A DNA stretch of 64,000 bases from Candidatus Kinetoplastibacterium desouzaii TCC079E (GTDB lineage Bacteria > Pseudomonadota > Gammaproteobacteria > Burkholderiales > Burkholderiaceae_B). The translations under genes and the position numbers were made by a program. The stretch covers positions 434,001 to 498,000 of the forward strand of contig NC_020294.1 of assembly GCF_000340795.1 (NCBI RefSeq), read 5' to 3'. This document shows positions 49,279 to 58,222 of the stretch, in pieces; the first letter of the stretch is position 1, and each line of letters opens with the position of its first letter. Below the pieces are notes generated by a model. The model saw only the letters and a list, made by a program, of their open reading frames with translations. It was not told the DNA's origin and did no database searches.

Positions 49279-51876
49279 TTAACCATTAACATGATCTTCA
49301 TCAGATACATCCAAATCAGACTCTATAACTTTTCTAATTTTAGATAGGTAACTACCACTATTAATATTTATTAATGTAACTCCCTGAGTAACTCTACCCA
49401 TTTTTCTTATTTCAGACACTCGAGTTCTAACTAAAACCCCAGATGTAGTAATCAACATTATTTCATCACTTAGATCAACTAAAACAGCACCGACCACCTT
49501 ACCATTACGCTTACTGTTTTGTATTGCTATCATACCTTTAGTACTACGATTATGAACAGTATAATGTTTAATAGAAGTTCTTTTACCAAAGCCATTCTCA
49601 GTAGCTATTAAAACACTTTTTTCTTCACTGTTTGAAACAAGTAAAGAAACAACACGTTGATTCTTACCTAATACCATACCTCGTACACCACGAGCGCTTC
49701 GGCTAACAGAACGAACATCTTTTTCGCTAAATCTTACAGCCTTTCCTGAATCAGAAAACAGCATTATATCATAATCACCATTTGTTAATTCTGCTCCAAT
49801 TAAATAATCTCCATCATCTAATCCGACAGCTATTATCCCATTTTTTCTTGGATTGGAAAAATCTGATAAAGATGTTTTTTTAACTACACCATTAGCTGTT
49901 GCCATAAAAACATATAAATTCTCGCTGAACTCTTTTACGGGAAGAACAACAGTAATCTTTTCATTTTTTGATAATGGAAACATATTAACTATTGGTTTAC
50001 CTTTGGATCCTCTGGTTCCTTGAGGAACTTCCCATACTTTTAACCAATAAACTCTCCCCAAATCTGAAAAGAAAAGCAAGAAATCATGAGAATTGGCTAT
50101 AAATAAATGCTCAACCCAATCATTTTCTTTTATAGAAGTAGCTTGCTTCCCATGACCACCCCTTTTCTGCAAGCGGTACTCAGACAATGGTTGACTTTTT
50201 AAGTAACCATTATAAGACAAAGTAACTACCATATCAGTTGGTACAATCAAATCTTCTGTATATAATTCAGTAGCATTATGTTCTATATAAGATCTTCGAG
50301 GATCAGAATCTTCACTAGAAAATTCTTCTTTTACTTCATTTAACTCATTAACAATAATTTCAGTTATTCGTTCTGATTTGGATAAAATATCTAATAAATC
50401 AGCTATTACAGACATTATATCTTTATACTCTTCTATAACTTTATTTTGCTCTAATCCAGTTAAACGCTGCAAACGCATATTCAAAATTTCCTGAGCTTGC
50501 CATTCACTAAGTTTATAAAGACCTATGCTATTAATACCAAAAATAGTATTCACATCAGAAGGTCTATATACATCCTTATCTATACCAGAATTCTCGAATC
50601 TAACAAGCATGTCTCTTACTAAATCTGATGGCCAATCCCTATTCATCAAATTCTGACGTGCTATCGAAGGACTAGAAGCTGCTTTTATAATTAATATGAA
50701 ATCATCTATGTTAGCTAATGCTACTGCCAACCCCTCCAGTATATGAGCACGATTTTTAGCTTTATTTAATTTAAATATGGTTCTTCTTGTAATAACTTCT
50801 CGACGATGTTCTAAAAAATAACCAATTATTTGTTTTAAATTCAATAACTTTGGTTGCCCTTCTACTAAAGCAACCAAATTCATACCTAAAGTATCTTGTA
50901 ACTGAGTATTCTTATATAAGTTATTAAGAATTATTTCTGGAGACTCTCCTCTTTTTAGTTCTATAACCAGTCTCATTCCATCTTTATCTGACTCATCTCT
51001 TATATCAGATATTCCTTCAATTTTCTTGGAATTAACTAATTCTGCTATTCTTTCTTGAAGAGTTTTTTTATTAACCTGATAAGGAAGCTCATCTACAATA
51101 ATAGCAGATTTATGATCCTTCTTATAATCCTCAAAATGAGTTTTGGCTCGCATTAAAACTCGCCCACGACCTGTTTTATAACCCTCTCTAACACCAGAAA
51201 TGCCATAAATTATACCTCCAGTAGGAAAGTCTGGAGCTGGGATAAAATCAATTAACTCATCGATAGTACAATCTGGTTTTGTCAAATAAAACAAACAACC
51301 AGAAATAACTTCTCTTAAATTATGAGGTGGAATATTAGTAGCCATACCAACAGCTATTCCAGAACCTCCATTTATTAAAAGATTAGGAATTTTAGAAGGT
51401 AGAACTAACGGCTCTTTTTCACTACCATCATAGTTCAGACCAAAATCTACTGTTTCATTTTCAATATCAGATAATAATTCATGAGAAATTTTTGCCAATC
51501 TAACTTCTGTATATCGCATAGCAGCAGCACTATCACCATCGATAGAACCAAAATTCCCCTGACCGTCTATTAACATATATCTCATAGAAAAATCTTGGGC
51601 CAACCTTACGATAGTATCATAGACAGACTGATCTCCATGTGGATGATATTTACCAATGACATCACCTACAATACGAGCTGATTTTTTATAAGCACGATTC
51701 CAATCATTATGTAACTCATGCATTGCAAAAAGAACTCTTCTGTGAACAGGCTTTAAACCATCTCTAACATCCGGTAAGGCACGACCAACAATTACACTCA
51801 TAGCATAGTCTAAATAGCTACGACGCATTTCCTCTTCCAGAGATACTGGAAGCATTTCCATAGCAAAGGAATCCAT
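49279..51876 (-). CDS. gyrA: DNA gyrase subunit A
   Basis: GyrA is the DNA-cleaving subunit of gyrase. The catalytic tyrosine is in [13 protein letters not shown] near residue 123, within intact breakage-reunion motifs, and the C-terminal beta-pinwheel has the GyrA box QKRGGHGKQ (equivalent to QRRGGKG). I use ATG 51874-51876 ([20 protein letters not shown]), because the earlier TTG has no support; this gives 865 residues. The quinolone-determining segment reads [11 protein letters not shown], with Gln where E. coli has Ser83; whether relatives share this I cannot tell. It heads the gyrA-serC-pheA-hisC-tyrA-aroA-cmk-rpsA-ihfB run. Confidence 0.97.
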   Translation of the reverse strand: MDSFAMEMLPVSLEEEMRRSYLDYAMSVIVGRALPDVRDGLKPVHRRVLFAMHELHNDWNRAYKKSARIVGDVIGKYHPHGDQSVYDTIVRLAQDFSMRYMLIDGQGNFGSIDGDSAAAMRYTEVRLAKISHELLSDIENETVDFGLNYDGSEKEPLVLPSKIPNLLINGGSGIAVGMATNIPPHNLREVISGCLFYLTKPDCTIDELIDFIPAPDFPTGGIIYGISGVREGYKTGRGRVLMRAKTHFEDYKKDHKSAIIVDELPYQVNKKTLQERIAELVNSKKIEGISDIRDESDKDGMRLVIELKRGESPEIILNNLYKNTQLQDTLGMNLVALVEGQPKLLNLKQIIGYFLEHRREVITRRTIFKLNKAKNRAHILEGLAVALANIDDFILIIKAASSPSIARQNLMNRDWPSDLVRDMLVRFENSGIDKDVYRPSDVNTIFGINSIGLYKLSEWQAQEILNMRLQRLTGLEQNKVIEEYKDIMSVIADLLDILSKSERITEIIVNELNEVKEEFSSEDSDPRRSYIEHNATELYTEDLIVPTDMVVTLSYNGYLKSQPLSEYRLQKRGGHGKQATSIKENDWVEHLFIANSHDFLLFFSDLGRVYWLKVWEVPQGTRGSKGKPIVNMFPLSKNEKITVVLPVKEFSENLYVFMATANGVVKKTSLSDFSNPRKNGIIAVGLDDGDYLIGAELTNGDYDIMLFSDSGKAVRFSEKDVRSVSRSARGVRGMVLGKNQRVVSLLVSNSEEKSVLIATENGFGKRTSIKHYTVHNRSTKGMIAIQNSKRNGKVVGAVLVDLSDEIMLITTSGVLVRTRVSEIRKMGRVTQGVTLININSGSYLSKIRKVIESDLDVSDEDHVNG

Positions 51877-52232
51877 AGATACAATCACATTATCCAATTT
51901 CTTAATTTATACAAAACGAAACAAATATAATCTCTAACAAAAAAATAATTGATAAAAATTACATTCCACCATATACATTATTAATAATTATATAACTCAT
52001 TATTAATAATAGATTACTTGTAAAACCATAATATTTAATATTATTGTCTATCTAAAACAACACCCAAATATTTACTAATGTTATAAACGATTAGCTTAAC
52101 ATACTAAAACAACTTAGGATTATTTAAACATGTTATTTTATTATCTTAATTGAGTTTGATTATTAATTTATAGTGTAGAATCCAAAATGTAGTAGAATAA
52201 ATTATTAATCCTTTAAACAAAAGAGGAGAAAC
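51877..52232. other. Divergent gyrA-ompA spacer
   Basis: This 356-base AT-rich spacer has no reading frame; ubiG, which I recall near gyrA in relatives, is absent. It must hold promoters for both genes, but none is convincing. It contains a 13-base direct repeat (listed separately). Confidence 0.45.
51976..52010. repeat. Two copies of CATTATTAATAAT, 22 bases apart
   Basis: CATTATTAATAAT occurs at 51976-51988 and 51998-52010. Each contains the perfect 12-base palindrome ATTATTAATAAT, and the centre-to-centre spacing is about two helical turns. The place between divergent gyrA and ompA would suit an operator, but the AT-rich background makes chance plausible. Confidence 0.4.
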
Positions 52233-52778
52233 ATGAGCGTATCATCTAAATTAGCTATTGCCCTTACATTCACTGCTATTTCAGCAACAAGCAGTGTTTT
52301 GGCAAACGAAACAAATCATTTAAAAGGATCTTTCGGACATCCTTTAAAAAATGGAACTAATGAATTAGTATGGCGTCTTAATAATTACAATGAGAATTCA
52401 AACAAAATCTCATCAGTTAAAGCACCTATAAGCAAAAATATAATCTCAGAAAGAACTTTTTTTGATTTTGATAAACATAGTCTAAAAGAGTCAAATAATG
52501 AACAATTAGATAAAATATTATTAAAATTAAAACAAACAAATTTAGAAAAAATTGTTGCTTACGGTTATACAGACTCCAAAGGAAATCCTAACTACAACAA
52601 AAAACTTTCTGGTCTCAGAGCTGAATCAGTAAAAAAATACTTCATTAGCAAAGGAATAGACTCTAAATATATTGTTATAGAGTCGAAAGGTTCTGATAAT
52701 CCTATCGCAACAAATAATAATGAAGAAGGAAGAGCTCAAAATAGAAGAGTAGAAATTAAAGTATTTGCCAAAAATTAG
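52233..52778 (+). CDS. ompA: OmpA-family peptidoglycan-binding outer membrane protein
   Basis: This 181-residue protein has a signal peptide (cleavage likely after SSVLA, residue 24), a short variable region (FGHPLKNGTNELVWRLN) and a C-terminal OmpA domain with FFDFDKHSL, GYTDSKGNPNYNKKLSGLRAESVKKYF and EEGRAQNRRVEI, the peptidoglycan-binding motif. There is no beta-barrel. Bordetella OmpA is similarly short, so this is a lineage feature, not a truncation. The ribosome binding site is unusually strong for this window: AGAGGAG four bases from the ATG. A clear terminator follows, so it is probably a highly expressed single gene. Confidence 0.95.
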   Translation: MSVSSKLAIALTFTAISATSSVLANETNHLKGSFGHPLKNGTNELVWRLNNYNENSNKISSVKAPISKNIISERTFFDFDKHSLKESNNEQLDKILLKLKQTNLEKIVAYGYTDSKGNPNYNKKLSGLRAESVKKYFISKGIDSKYIVIESKGSDNPIATNNNEEGRAQNRRVEIKVFAKN

Positions 52779-52791
52779 CGCGCTAATTTAT

Positions 52792-52838
52792 AAAATAGCT
52801 TTTTATTTTTATTAAGTAGAAAGCTATTTTTATTCTAC
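52792..52838 (+). terminator. Terminator of ompA
   Basis: Perfect 11-base arms AAAATAGCTTT (52792-52802) and AAAGCTATTTT (52820-52830) with a 17-base loop end in a T-run. The hairpin begins 14 bases after the ompA stop. It is a good factor-independent terminator. Confidence 0.75.
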
Positions 52839-53043
52839 TAACTATTAGAAACTTTTATAAAACATGAATTCAAAATTGAAATTATATTAATCGCACAAAC
52901 ATAAAAATAGATATATTTATAAATTATAAATTCCAATTATGAATTATATTCAGCAATATATTAACATTTAAAATTTCATTAAGAATACTTACAATAGAAA
53001 ATTATATGATATGATAAGAAAAATTATTTAAATTAATAATTTT

Positions 53044-53425
53044 GGGGCCGAGTTGGTTTCGACGTTGGTCAAAAAGTAGATTGTTGCATGTCGAGCACCA
53101 GTAAGCTCGATAAAACACTGGAAAAAATATAAACGCCAACGATACGCGTTTCAAGCTAGCAGCTTAACTCTAGCCGTTGCACTAATCTTTCCTTGGATTA
53201 GACAGTAAAAAGTATATTATTTATATGCTAATATCTGTAGCAACGTCATATACAAGGAATCAGTTTGTTTTGCTTTCACTCAAAACAAACCTAATATTAT
53301 GTGAATCGTTTATATATGGCCTGTTAGTTGGCATGTATATAAATTAAAACAATAAACTAACTAAACATGTAGAAATGACTATGGCAGACTAGCGGACGGG
53401 GGTTCGATTCCCCCCGGCTCCACCA
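53044..53425 (+). ncRNA. ssrA: tmRNA (trans-translation)
   Basis: The one-piece tmRNA rescues stalled ribosomes. The 5' end GGGGCCGAGTTGGTTTCGACG and the 3' end GGGGTTCGATTCCCCCCGGCTCCACCA form the alanyl tRNA-like domain; the acceptor stem GGGGCCG/CGGCTCC has a G-U wobble at the third pair, the alanine identity mark. The CCA is encoded. The tag frame at 53135-53167 starts at resume codon GCC and encodes ANDTRFKLAA followed by TAA. Relatives have tags like ANDERFALAA, so Glu-to-Thr and Ala-to-Lys changes have occurred while the LAA end is kept. Confidence 0.96.
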
Positions 53426-54346
53426 TTAAGCAATCCATTTTATTTTATCTAATACCTTATGCATATCTGATGGTATAGGACTTGAAAAAGTATATTTATT
53501 ACCTTTTTCATTAACAAAACTTAGAATTTCTGAATGAAGCATTGGTCGATCACAAATAGATAAAAATTGACCATTGTAAACTGAATCTCCTAATAATGGA
53601 TGACCTATACTAGAAAGATGCACTCTGATTTGATGAGTGCGACCAGTATCTAAAATACACTTTATTTTGGTAACATTACGTTGACAAGGAGTTAAACCAT
53701 GTACAATAGATCTAAAATGAGTTACAGCTTCTTTAGGTGATATAACTTTATTTGCTGCGCTCATTTTTATAGGATTATTTATATCTCTACCTATTGTTTT
53801 ATTAATAGTTCCTTCTTTTAGCAAACTTCCTTGAACTATAGCTATATATTCTCTAGATATAAATCTAAGCTGTAATTGTCTTACTAAATAAATTTGTGAT
53901 TTTAATGTACGAGCAACAATCATAATACCAGAAGTATTCTTATCTAATCTATGTACTATACCTGCTCTTGGAACTATAAAAAGTTCAGGATATCTATATA
54001 AAAGACCATTTAAAAGAGTACCACTCCAATTGCCTGATCCAGGGTGAGTTACTAAACCAGCAGGCTTATTCACTATAAGCCAATCACTATTTTCCTCTAG
54101 GACTTCAAAAGCAACATCTTCGGCAGTAAAAGATAATGATTCTGGTAAGGGTTGTTCATAAACAGTAATTACATCGCCATATTTAACATTATGTCGATTC
54201 TTTATATAACAACCATTAACAAGAACATTATTATCTATAATCCATTTTTTTATTACCTCTCTAGAATAATCTGGCATTAAAATAGCAAGAGTTTTATCTA
54301 CCCTACCACTAAAACCCTCAGGAACAATAATTTTTTTAGGATTCAT
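53426..54346 (-). CDS. rluD: 23S rRNA pseudouridine synthase RluD
   Basis: RluD makes pseudouridines 1911, 1915 and 1917 in helix 69 of 23S rRNA. An S4 domain (residues 10-70) precedes the RluA-type catalytic domain with the aspartate in GIVHRLDKNTSGIMIVART near residue 135, then the C-terminal TGRTHQIRVHLSSIGHPLLGDSVY. The length of 306 residues is normal. The stop is directly after the 3' end of tmRNA, which lies on the other strand. It is divergent from bamD, as in other betaproteobacteria. Confidence 0.95.
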   Translation of the reverse strand: MNPKKIIVPEGFSGRVDKTLAILMPDYSREVIKKWIIDNNVLVNGCYIKNRHNVKYGDVITVYEQPLPESLSFTAEDVAFEVLEENSDWLIVNKPAGLVTHPGSGNWSGTLLNGLLYRYPELFIVPRAGIVHRLDKNTSGIMIVARTLKSQIYLVRQLQLRFISREYIAIVQGSLLKEGTINKTIGRDINNPIKMSAANKVISPKEAVTHFRSIVHGLTPCQRNVTKIKCILDTGRTHQIRVHLSSIGHPLLGDSVYNGQFLSICDRPMLHSEILSFVNEKGNKYTFSSPIPSDMHKVLDKIKWIA

Positions 54347-54432
54347 ACTAAGTTAGAAAATTTATATTTATAAAATGTAATAAATTGTATAATATAATAC
54401 TTTTATTTGCATAATCACTGATAACGAATAAT

Positions 54433-55173
54433 TTGATGTTTAATATTTCTCGAAAAAAAATAATTTTTTATATTATTAAATACATATTTATACTATCTTT
54501 AACACTTACCATATCCTCATGTACTTACAATAATCATAATAGTATTAACATACTAAATGAATCAGAAGAACTTTTATACAAAGAATTAAAAAAAGAAATT
54601 AGCCATAAAAACTGGGAAAAAGCTAAAGCCTTAGGAAAAATAATTAAAAGAAATTATCCATCTGGCAATATATACCAAAACACCCTCATAGATATGATAT
54701 ATATATATTGGCAAGAAGGCTCTATAGAAGATTCTCTAAATAATATAAGAAAATTCCAAGAAAGATATCCAAATCATCCAAAAACAGACTATATTTTGTA
54801 TCTAAAAGGTAGAATCAATTTCACTCCCACACAATCTTTATTTTCTAAAATAACTAAACAAAAATTGTTTGAAACAGACTCTCAAAAAATGCAAATAGCA
54901 TATGAATGCTATAAAGAACTTATAAAGAAATTTCCTACAAGCATTTACGCTAAAGAAGCGAAAAAATTAATTCAATATACAATTGATAACATAGCAAGAA
55001 ACGAACTATATATAGCAAAATATTATTATTACAAAAAAGCATACTTAGCATCTATTAACCGAGCCAACGAAATTGCTCATAATAATAACTATGATAATAA
55101 ATATAAAAAAGAAGCTATAGAAATAATTACTAAATCACGTAAAAATTTGGGAATAAATCAAGTTATACAATAA
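54433..55173 (+). CDS. bamD: Outer membrane assembly lipoprotein BamD
   Basis: BamD is the essential lipoprotein partner of BamA. The signal (residues 1-29) ends in a lipobox TISSC, with Cys30 as the lipidation site. Tetratricopeptide-like helices follow: LYKELKKEISHKNWEKAKALGKIIKRNYPSGN, QERYPNHPKTDYILYLKGRINF and ECYKELIKKFPTSIYAKEAKK. The length of 246 residues is close to normal. It retains the lipobox that BamB here has lost. Confidence 0.93.
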   Translation: MMFNISRKKIIFYIIKYIFILSLTLTISSCTYNNHNSINILNESEELLYKELKKEISHKNWEKAKALGKIIKRNYPSGNIYQNTLIDMIYIYWQEGSIEDSLNNIRKFQERYPNHPKTDYILYLKGRINFTPTQSLFSKITKQKLFETDSQKMQIAYECYKELIKKFPTSIYAKEAKKLIQYTIDNIARNELYIAKYYYYKKAYLASINRANEIAHNNNYDNKYKKEAIEIITKSRKNLGINQVIQ

Positions 55174-55211
55174 TAAATTATAATTCTATTAATCCATAGA
55201 ATTAATAGAAT
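55171..55211 (-). terminator. 11-bp hairpin between trpS and bamD
   Basis: Perfect 11-base arms (55183-55193, ATTCTATTAAT; 55201-55211, ATTAATAGAAT) have a 7-base loop. On the minus strand a T-rich tail (TATAATTTATTATTG) follows, suiting a trpS terminator. It lies 91 bases after the annotated trpS stop but overlaps the end of the -1 frame extension described for trpS. Confidence 0.6.
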
Positions 55212-55301
55212 CTCTTAACTCTGATATATGTAATTTATTAGAATAGTCAATCTCCACAGATATTTTATTATTATCTAGTATAGAAATATAATCTGATTCT
55301 T

Positions 55302-56555
55302 TTACTTGTTCATCTCTGATTTTTTTAAAAACCAATTTAATTTTTTCATTAATAAAACAGCATCATCAGCATTTGAAAAAGAATCTTTTATAGTTAATAA
55401 CTCTTTCCCAGTCGTAGATAGCAAACGAATTCTAAATTTATTCAAATCATCTCTATAACAAATAAGACGAGCTTTTTTCTTGTTTTTAGAGTTGTTAATC
55501 TTGCTATCATAATTTATTCCTTTCCCTAGATTATTTTTTTTATAATCTATTAAACTACGTATGCCTATTAAATCTCTAACTTCCTCAATACATTTTTTTG
55601 ACAAAACACGAGCCTTTTGTGCCCCAAATTGCAAGATTTTTTCTATTAAATCAGGTTGGGTTATTAATTTAGAATATTTCTCACGCATAGGAAAAATTTC
55701 ATACTCTATTTTCTCGTATAAACTTTTTTTTGCTTCTGACCAAGACATACCAAGAGCTAATTTTTTTCTAAATTCTTCAGATTCTGTTTCATTAGAAAAA
55801 GCTTTATATAAAATATATAAATGTGAATTATATGCATCTTTATACTCACCTGGTTCTTTAGAATCAGTTATTATATGCATAATAGATGATTTTAAATCTT
55901 TTGCACTTCCTTCAAAAAGAGGTATCGTGTTATTATAACTTTTAGACATTTTACGGCCATCTAAACCAGGCAATGTACCAACTGAACTAGCAACCAAAGC
56001 CTCAGGCAAAACAAAAAAATCATTATTATATTTACGATTAAATTTTTGAGCTATATCCCTTGCCATCTCTAAATGTTGAACTTGATCTTTTCCTACAGGG
56101 ACTTTATTAGCTTTAAACATTAAAATATCAGCAGCCATAAGAATAGGATAAGAAAACAAACCCATACTTACAGTGTCATCTTGATCCAAACCTTTAGATA
56201 AATTATTGCTTACACATGCTTTATAAGCATGTGCTCTATTCATCAACCCCTTTGCTGTAGAGCAAGTTAGTATCCATGATAATTCTACTATTTCAGGTAT
56301 ATCTGATTGTCTATAAAAAACAACTCTATCTATATCCAAACCAACAGCTAACCAAGTTGCAGCTATCTCTAACCTAGAACGATATAATTTATTAGGATCA
56401 TGACATTTTATCAAAGCGTGATAATCTGCTAAGAAAAAAAATGACTCAACATTTGGCTTAACACTAGCTATTATAGCTGGCTTTATAGCACCAGCATAAT
56501 TCCCTAAATGAGGAGTGCCTGAAGTTGTAATCCCAGTAACAACACGGATATTCAT
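55302..56555 (-). CDS. trpS: Tryptophanyl-tRNA synthetase, possible -1 frame extension
   Basis: This class I synthetase charges tRNA-Trp. HIGH appears as TSGTPHLGNYAGAI near residues 11-24, and KMSKS follows GTLPGLDGR. After the core lies a C-terminal extension with KARLICYRDDLNKFRIRLLSTTGKELL, resembling the DUF1508-like add-on of some betaproteobacterial TrpS. The frame ends KKSEMNK at 55302. The seven A residues coding for the last KK (55320-55326, T on the plus strand) form an in-phase A-AAA-AAA heptamer; the -1 frame then stays open for 43 codons to a TAA at 55189-55191. A slipped product would have about 455 residues instead of 417. Confidence 0.95.
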   Translation of the reverse strand: MNIRVVTGITTSGTPHLGNYAGAIKPAIIASVKPNVESFFFLADYHALIKCHDPNKLYRSRLEIAATWLAVGLDIDRVVFYRQSDIPEIVELSWILTCSTAKGLMNRAHAYKACVSNNLSKGLDQDDTVSMGLFSYPILMAADILMFKANKVPVGKDQVQHLEMARDIAQKFNRKYNNDFFVLPEALVASSVGTLPGLDGRKMSKSYNNTIPLFEGSAKDLKSSIMHIITDSKEPGEYKDAYNSHLYILYKAFSNETESEEFRKKLALGMSWSEAKKSLYEKIEYEIFPMREKYSKLITQPDLIEKILQFGAQKARVLSKKCIEEVRDLIGIRSLIDYKKNNLGKGINYDSKINNSKNKKKARLICYRDDLNKFRIRLLSTTGKELLTIKDSFSNADDAVLLMKKLNWFLKKSEMNK

Positions 56556-56604
56556 GAAACAATTTATATGAAAATAATATTTATCTTAAAAATGCCTAGT
56601 AGAG

Positions 56605-56648
56605 TAAAAAATAAAAAACTACCTAGCATATAATTATATACTAGGTAG
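56605..56648 (-). terminator. Terminator of the sucA-odhB-lpd operon
   Basis: Arms CTACCTAG (56619-56626) and CTAGGTAG (56641-56648) flank a second palindrome ATATAATTATAT, separated by one mismatch. On the minus strand the stem is followed by TTTTTTATTTTTTACTC. It lies 19 bases after the lpd stop, an ideal place for a factor-independent terminator. Confidence 0.8.
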
Positions 56649-56666
56649 AATATAATTAAAATTTAT

Positions 56667-58091
56667 TTAAAAATTTAATGATCTTTTATCAACTGCTAGC
56701 GCCGCCTCTTTTAATGACTCAGAAAGAGTTGGATGAGCATGGCAGATTCTTGCTATATCTTCAGAAGAACCTTTAAATTCCATAATTGTAACAGCCTCTG
56801 AAATAAGTTCAGAAGCCATTGGTCCTATAATATGGACTCCTAAAACTTCATCAGTATTTGAATCTGCTATAACTTTTACAAAACCAGTCGTATCCCCTAA
56901 TGCTCTAGCTCTGCCATTTGCTAAAAATGGGAAAGTACCAACTTTATAAGAATGTCCTTCTTTTTTTAATTCCTGTTCGTTCTTTCCAACCCAAGCTATC
57001 TCTGGTGAGGTATATATTACAGAAGGTATAGTATCAAAATTAACATGTCCATGTTGCCCAACTATACGTTCAGCCACTGCAACACCTTCCTCTTCAGCCT
57101 TATGTGCTAACATTGGACCTCTTACCACATCACCGATAGCCCAAACATTTGATAAATTTGTTTTACAATGACTATCTACAACGACAAAACCACGATCATC
57201 TAATAACAAACCAACAGATGATGAATTCAAACCTTTAGTATGTGGAACTCTACCAATAGAAACTATTAATTTATCTACTAATAAGTCTGTTGTAGATCCT
57301 GATTGATCTTTATACTTAACGGTAACAGATTTATCACTTACCTTAACATCAGTAATGCTCACTCCAACTTTGATATTTAAACCTTGTTTTGTAAAAACTT
57401 TTAATGCTTCTTTGGAAACTTGAAAGTCTGCTGACATAAGAAATTCCGGCATGGCTTCTAGTATCGTAACATTAGAACCTAATCTACGCCAAACACTTCC
57501 CATTTCAAGACCTATTACTCCACCTCCTATAACACCAATAGTTTTAGGAACATCTTTTATATTTAAGGCCCCATCATTAGACAAGACAATCTTTTCATCA
57601 AATTTAACACCAGGAAATTCCCTAGGTGAAGAACCAGTAGCTACTATAACATTTTTAGCATGTAAATCTTCTTTCAAAGAAGAAACTTTTATAGACCAAC
57701 CATTCTCGGTTTTAGCTGAAAAAGAACCTGTTCCATGAAAAAACGACACTTTATTCTTTTTAAAAAGATATAAAATACCATCATTATTCTGTTTTACTAT
57801 TGAGTTTTTTCTAGAAATTAAATTATTAAGATTTAATGATACATTAGAAACCTCAATTCCATGTTCCTTAAAATGATGATTAGCTTGATCAAAATGTTCA
57901 GATGACTGTAACAAAGCTTTAGAAGGAATACAGCCAACATTTGTGCATGTTCCTCCAGGAGCTGGAGTTCCATCAATATTTTTCCACTCATCTATACATG
58001 CTACATTTAGCCCAAGTTGAGAAGCACGAATTGCAGCTATGTAGCCTCCTGGACCAGCTCCTATTACTATAAGGTCAAATTGTTTAGACAT
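56667..58091 (-). CDS. lpd: Dihydrolipoamide dehydrogenase (E3)
   Basis: E3 reoxidises dihydrolipoamide in 2-oxoglutarate (and possibly pyruvate) dehydrogenase. The 474-residue protein has FAD motif VIGAGPGGYIAAIRASQLG near residues 9-27, the redox disulfide GGTCTNVGCIPSKALLQ, the NAD site GVIGGGVIGLEMGSVW, the second FAD segment VWAIGDVV and the catalytic HAHPTLSE. There is no lipoyl domain, as expected for the copy in the odh operon. It is the third gene after sucA and odhB, with a strong terminator behind it. Confidence 0.97.
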   Translation of the reverse strand: MSKQFDLIVIGAGPGGYIAAIRASQLGLNVACIDEWKNIDGTPAPGGTCTNVGCIPSKALLQSSEHFDQANHHFKEHGIEVSNVSLNLNNLISRKNSIVKQNNDGILYLFKKNKVSFFHGTGSFSAKTENGWSIKVSSLKEDLHAKNVIVATGSSPREFPGVKFDEKIVLSNDGALNIKDVPKTIGVIGGGVIGLEMGSVWRRLGSNVTILEAMPEFLMSADFQVSKEALKVFTKQGLNIKVGVSITDVKVSDKSVTVKYKDQSGSTTDLLVDKLIVSIGRVPHTKGLNSSSVGLLLDDRGFVVVDSHCKTNLSNVWAIGDVVRGPMLAHKAEEEGVAVAERIVGQHGHVNFDTIPSVIYTSPEIAWVGKNEQELKKEGHSYKVGTFPFLANGRARALGDTTGFVKVIADSNTDEVLGVHIIGPMASELISEAVTIMEFKGSSEDIARICHAHPTLSESLKEAALAVDKRSLNF

Positions 58092-58128
58092 ATCTTTATA
58101 TTATAATAGAAAATACAAGTTATATAAA

Positions 58129-58166
58129 TTGACTCCTATAAATAGCATTTGTTATATAGGAGTCAA
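58129..58166. repeat. 12-bp inverted repeat between odhB and lpd
   Basis: Perfect arms TTGACTCCTATA (58129-58140) and TATAGGAGTCAA (58155-58166) have a 14-base loop. It lies in the 131-base odhB-lpd spacer. With no true T-run behind it on the minus strand, it may be an RNA processing or stabilising stem that sets E2:E3 expression, or a weak terminator. Confidence 0.55.
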
Positions 58167-58222
58167 CCACCTTAAAAACTTCAACTAGATAAAAAATAAC
58201 GCTTGTATGTGGTTATCTTAAT

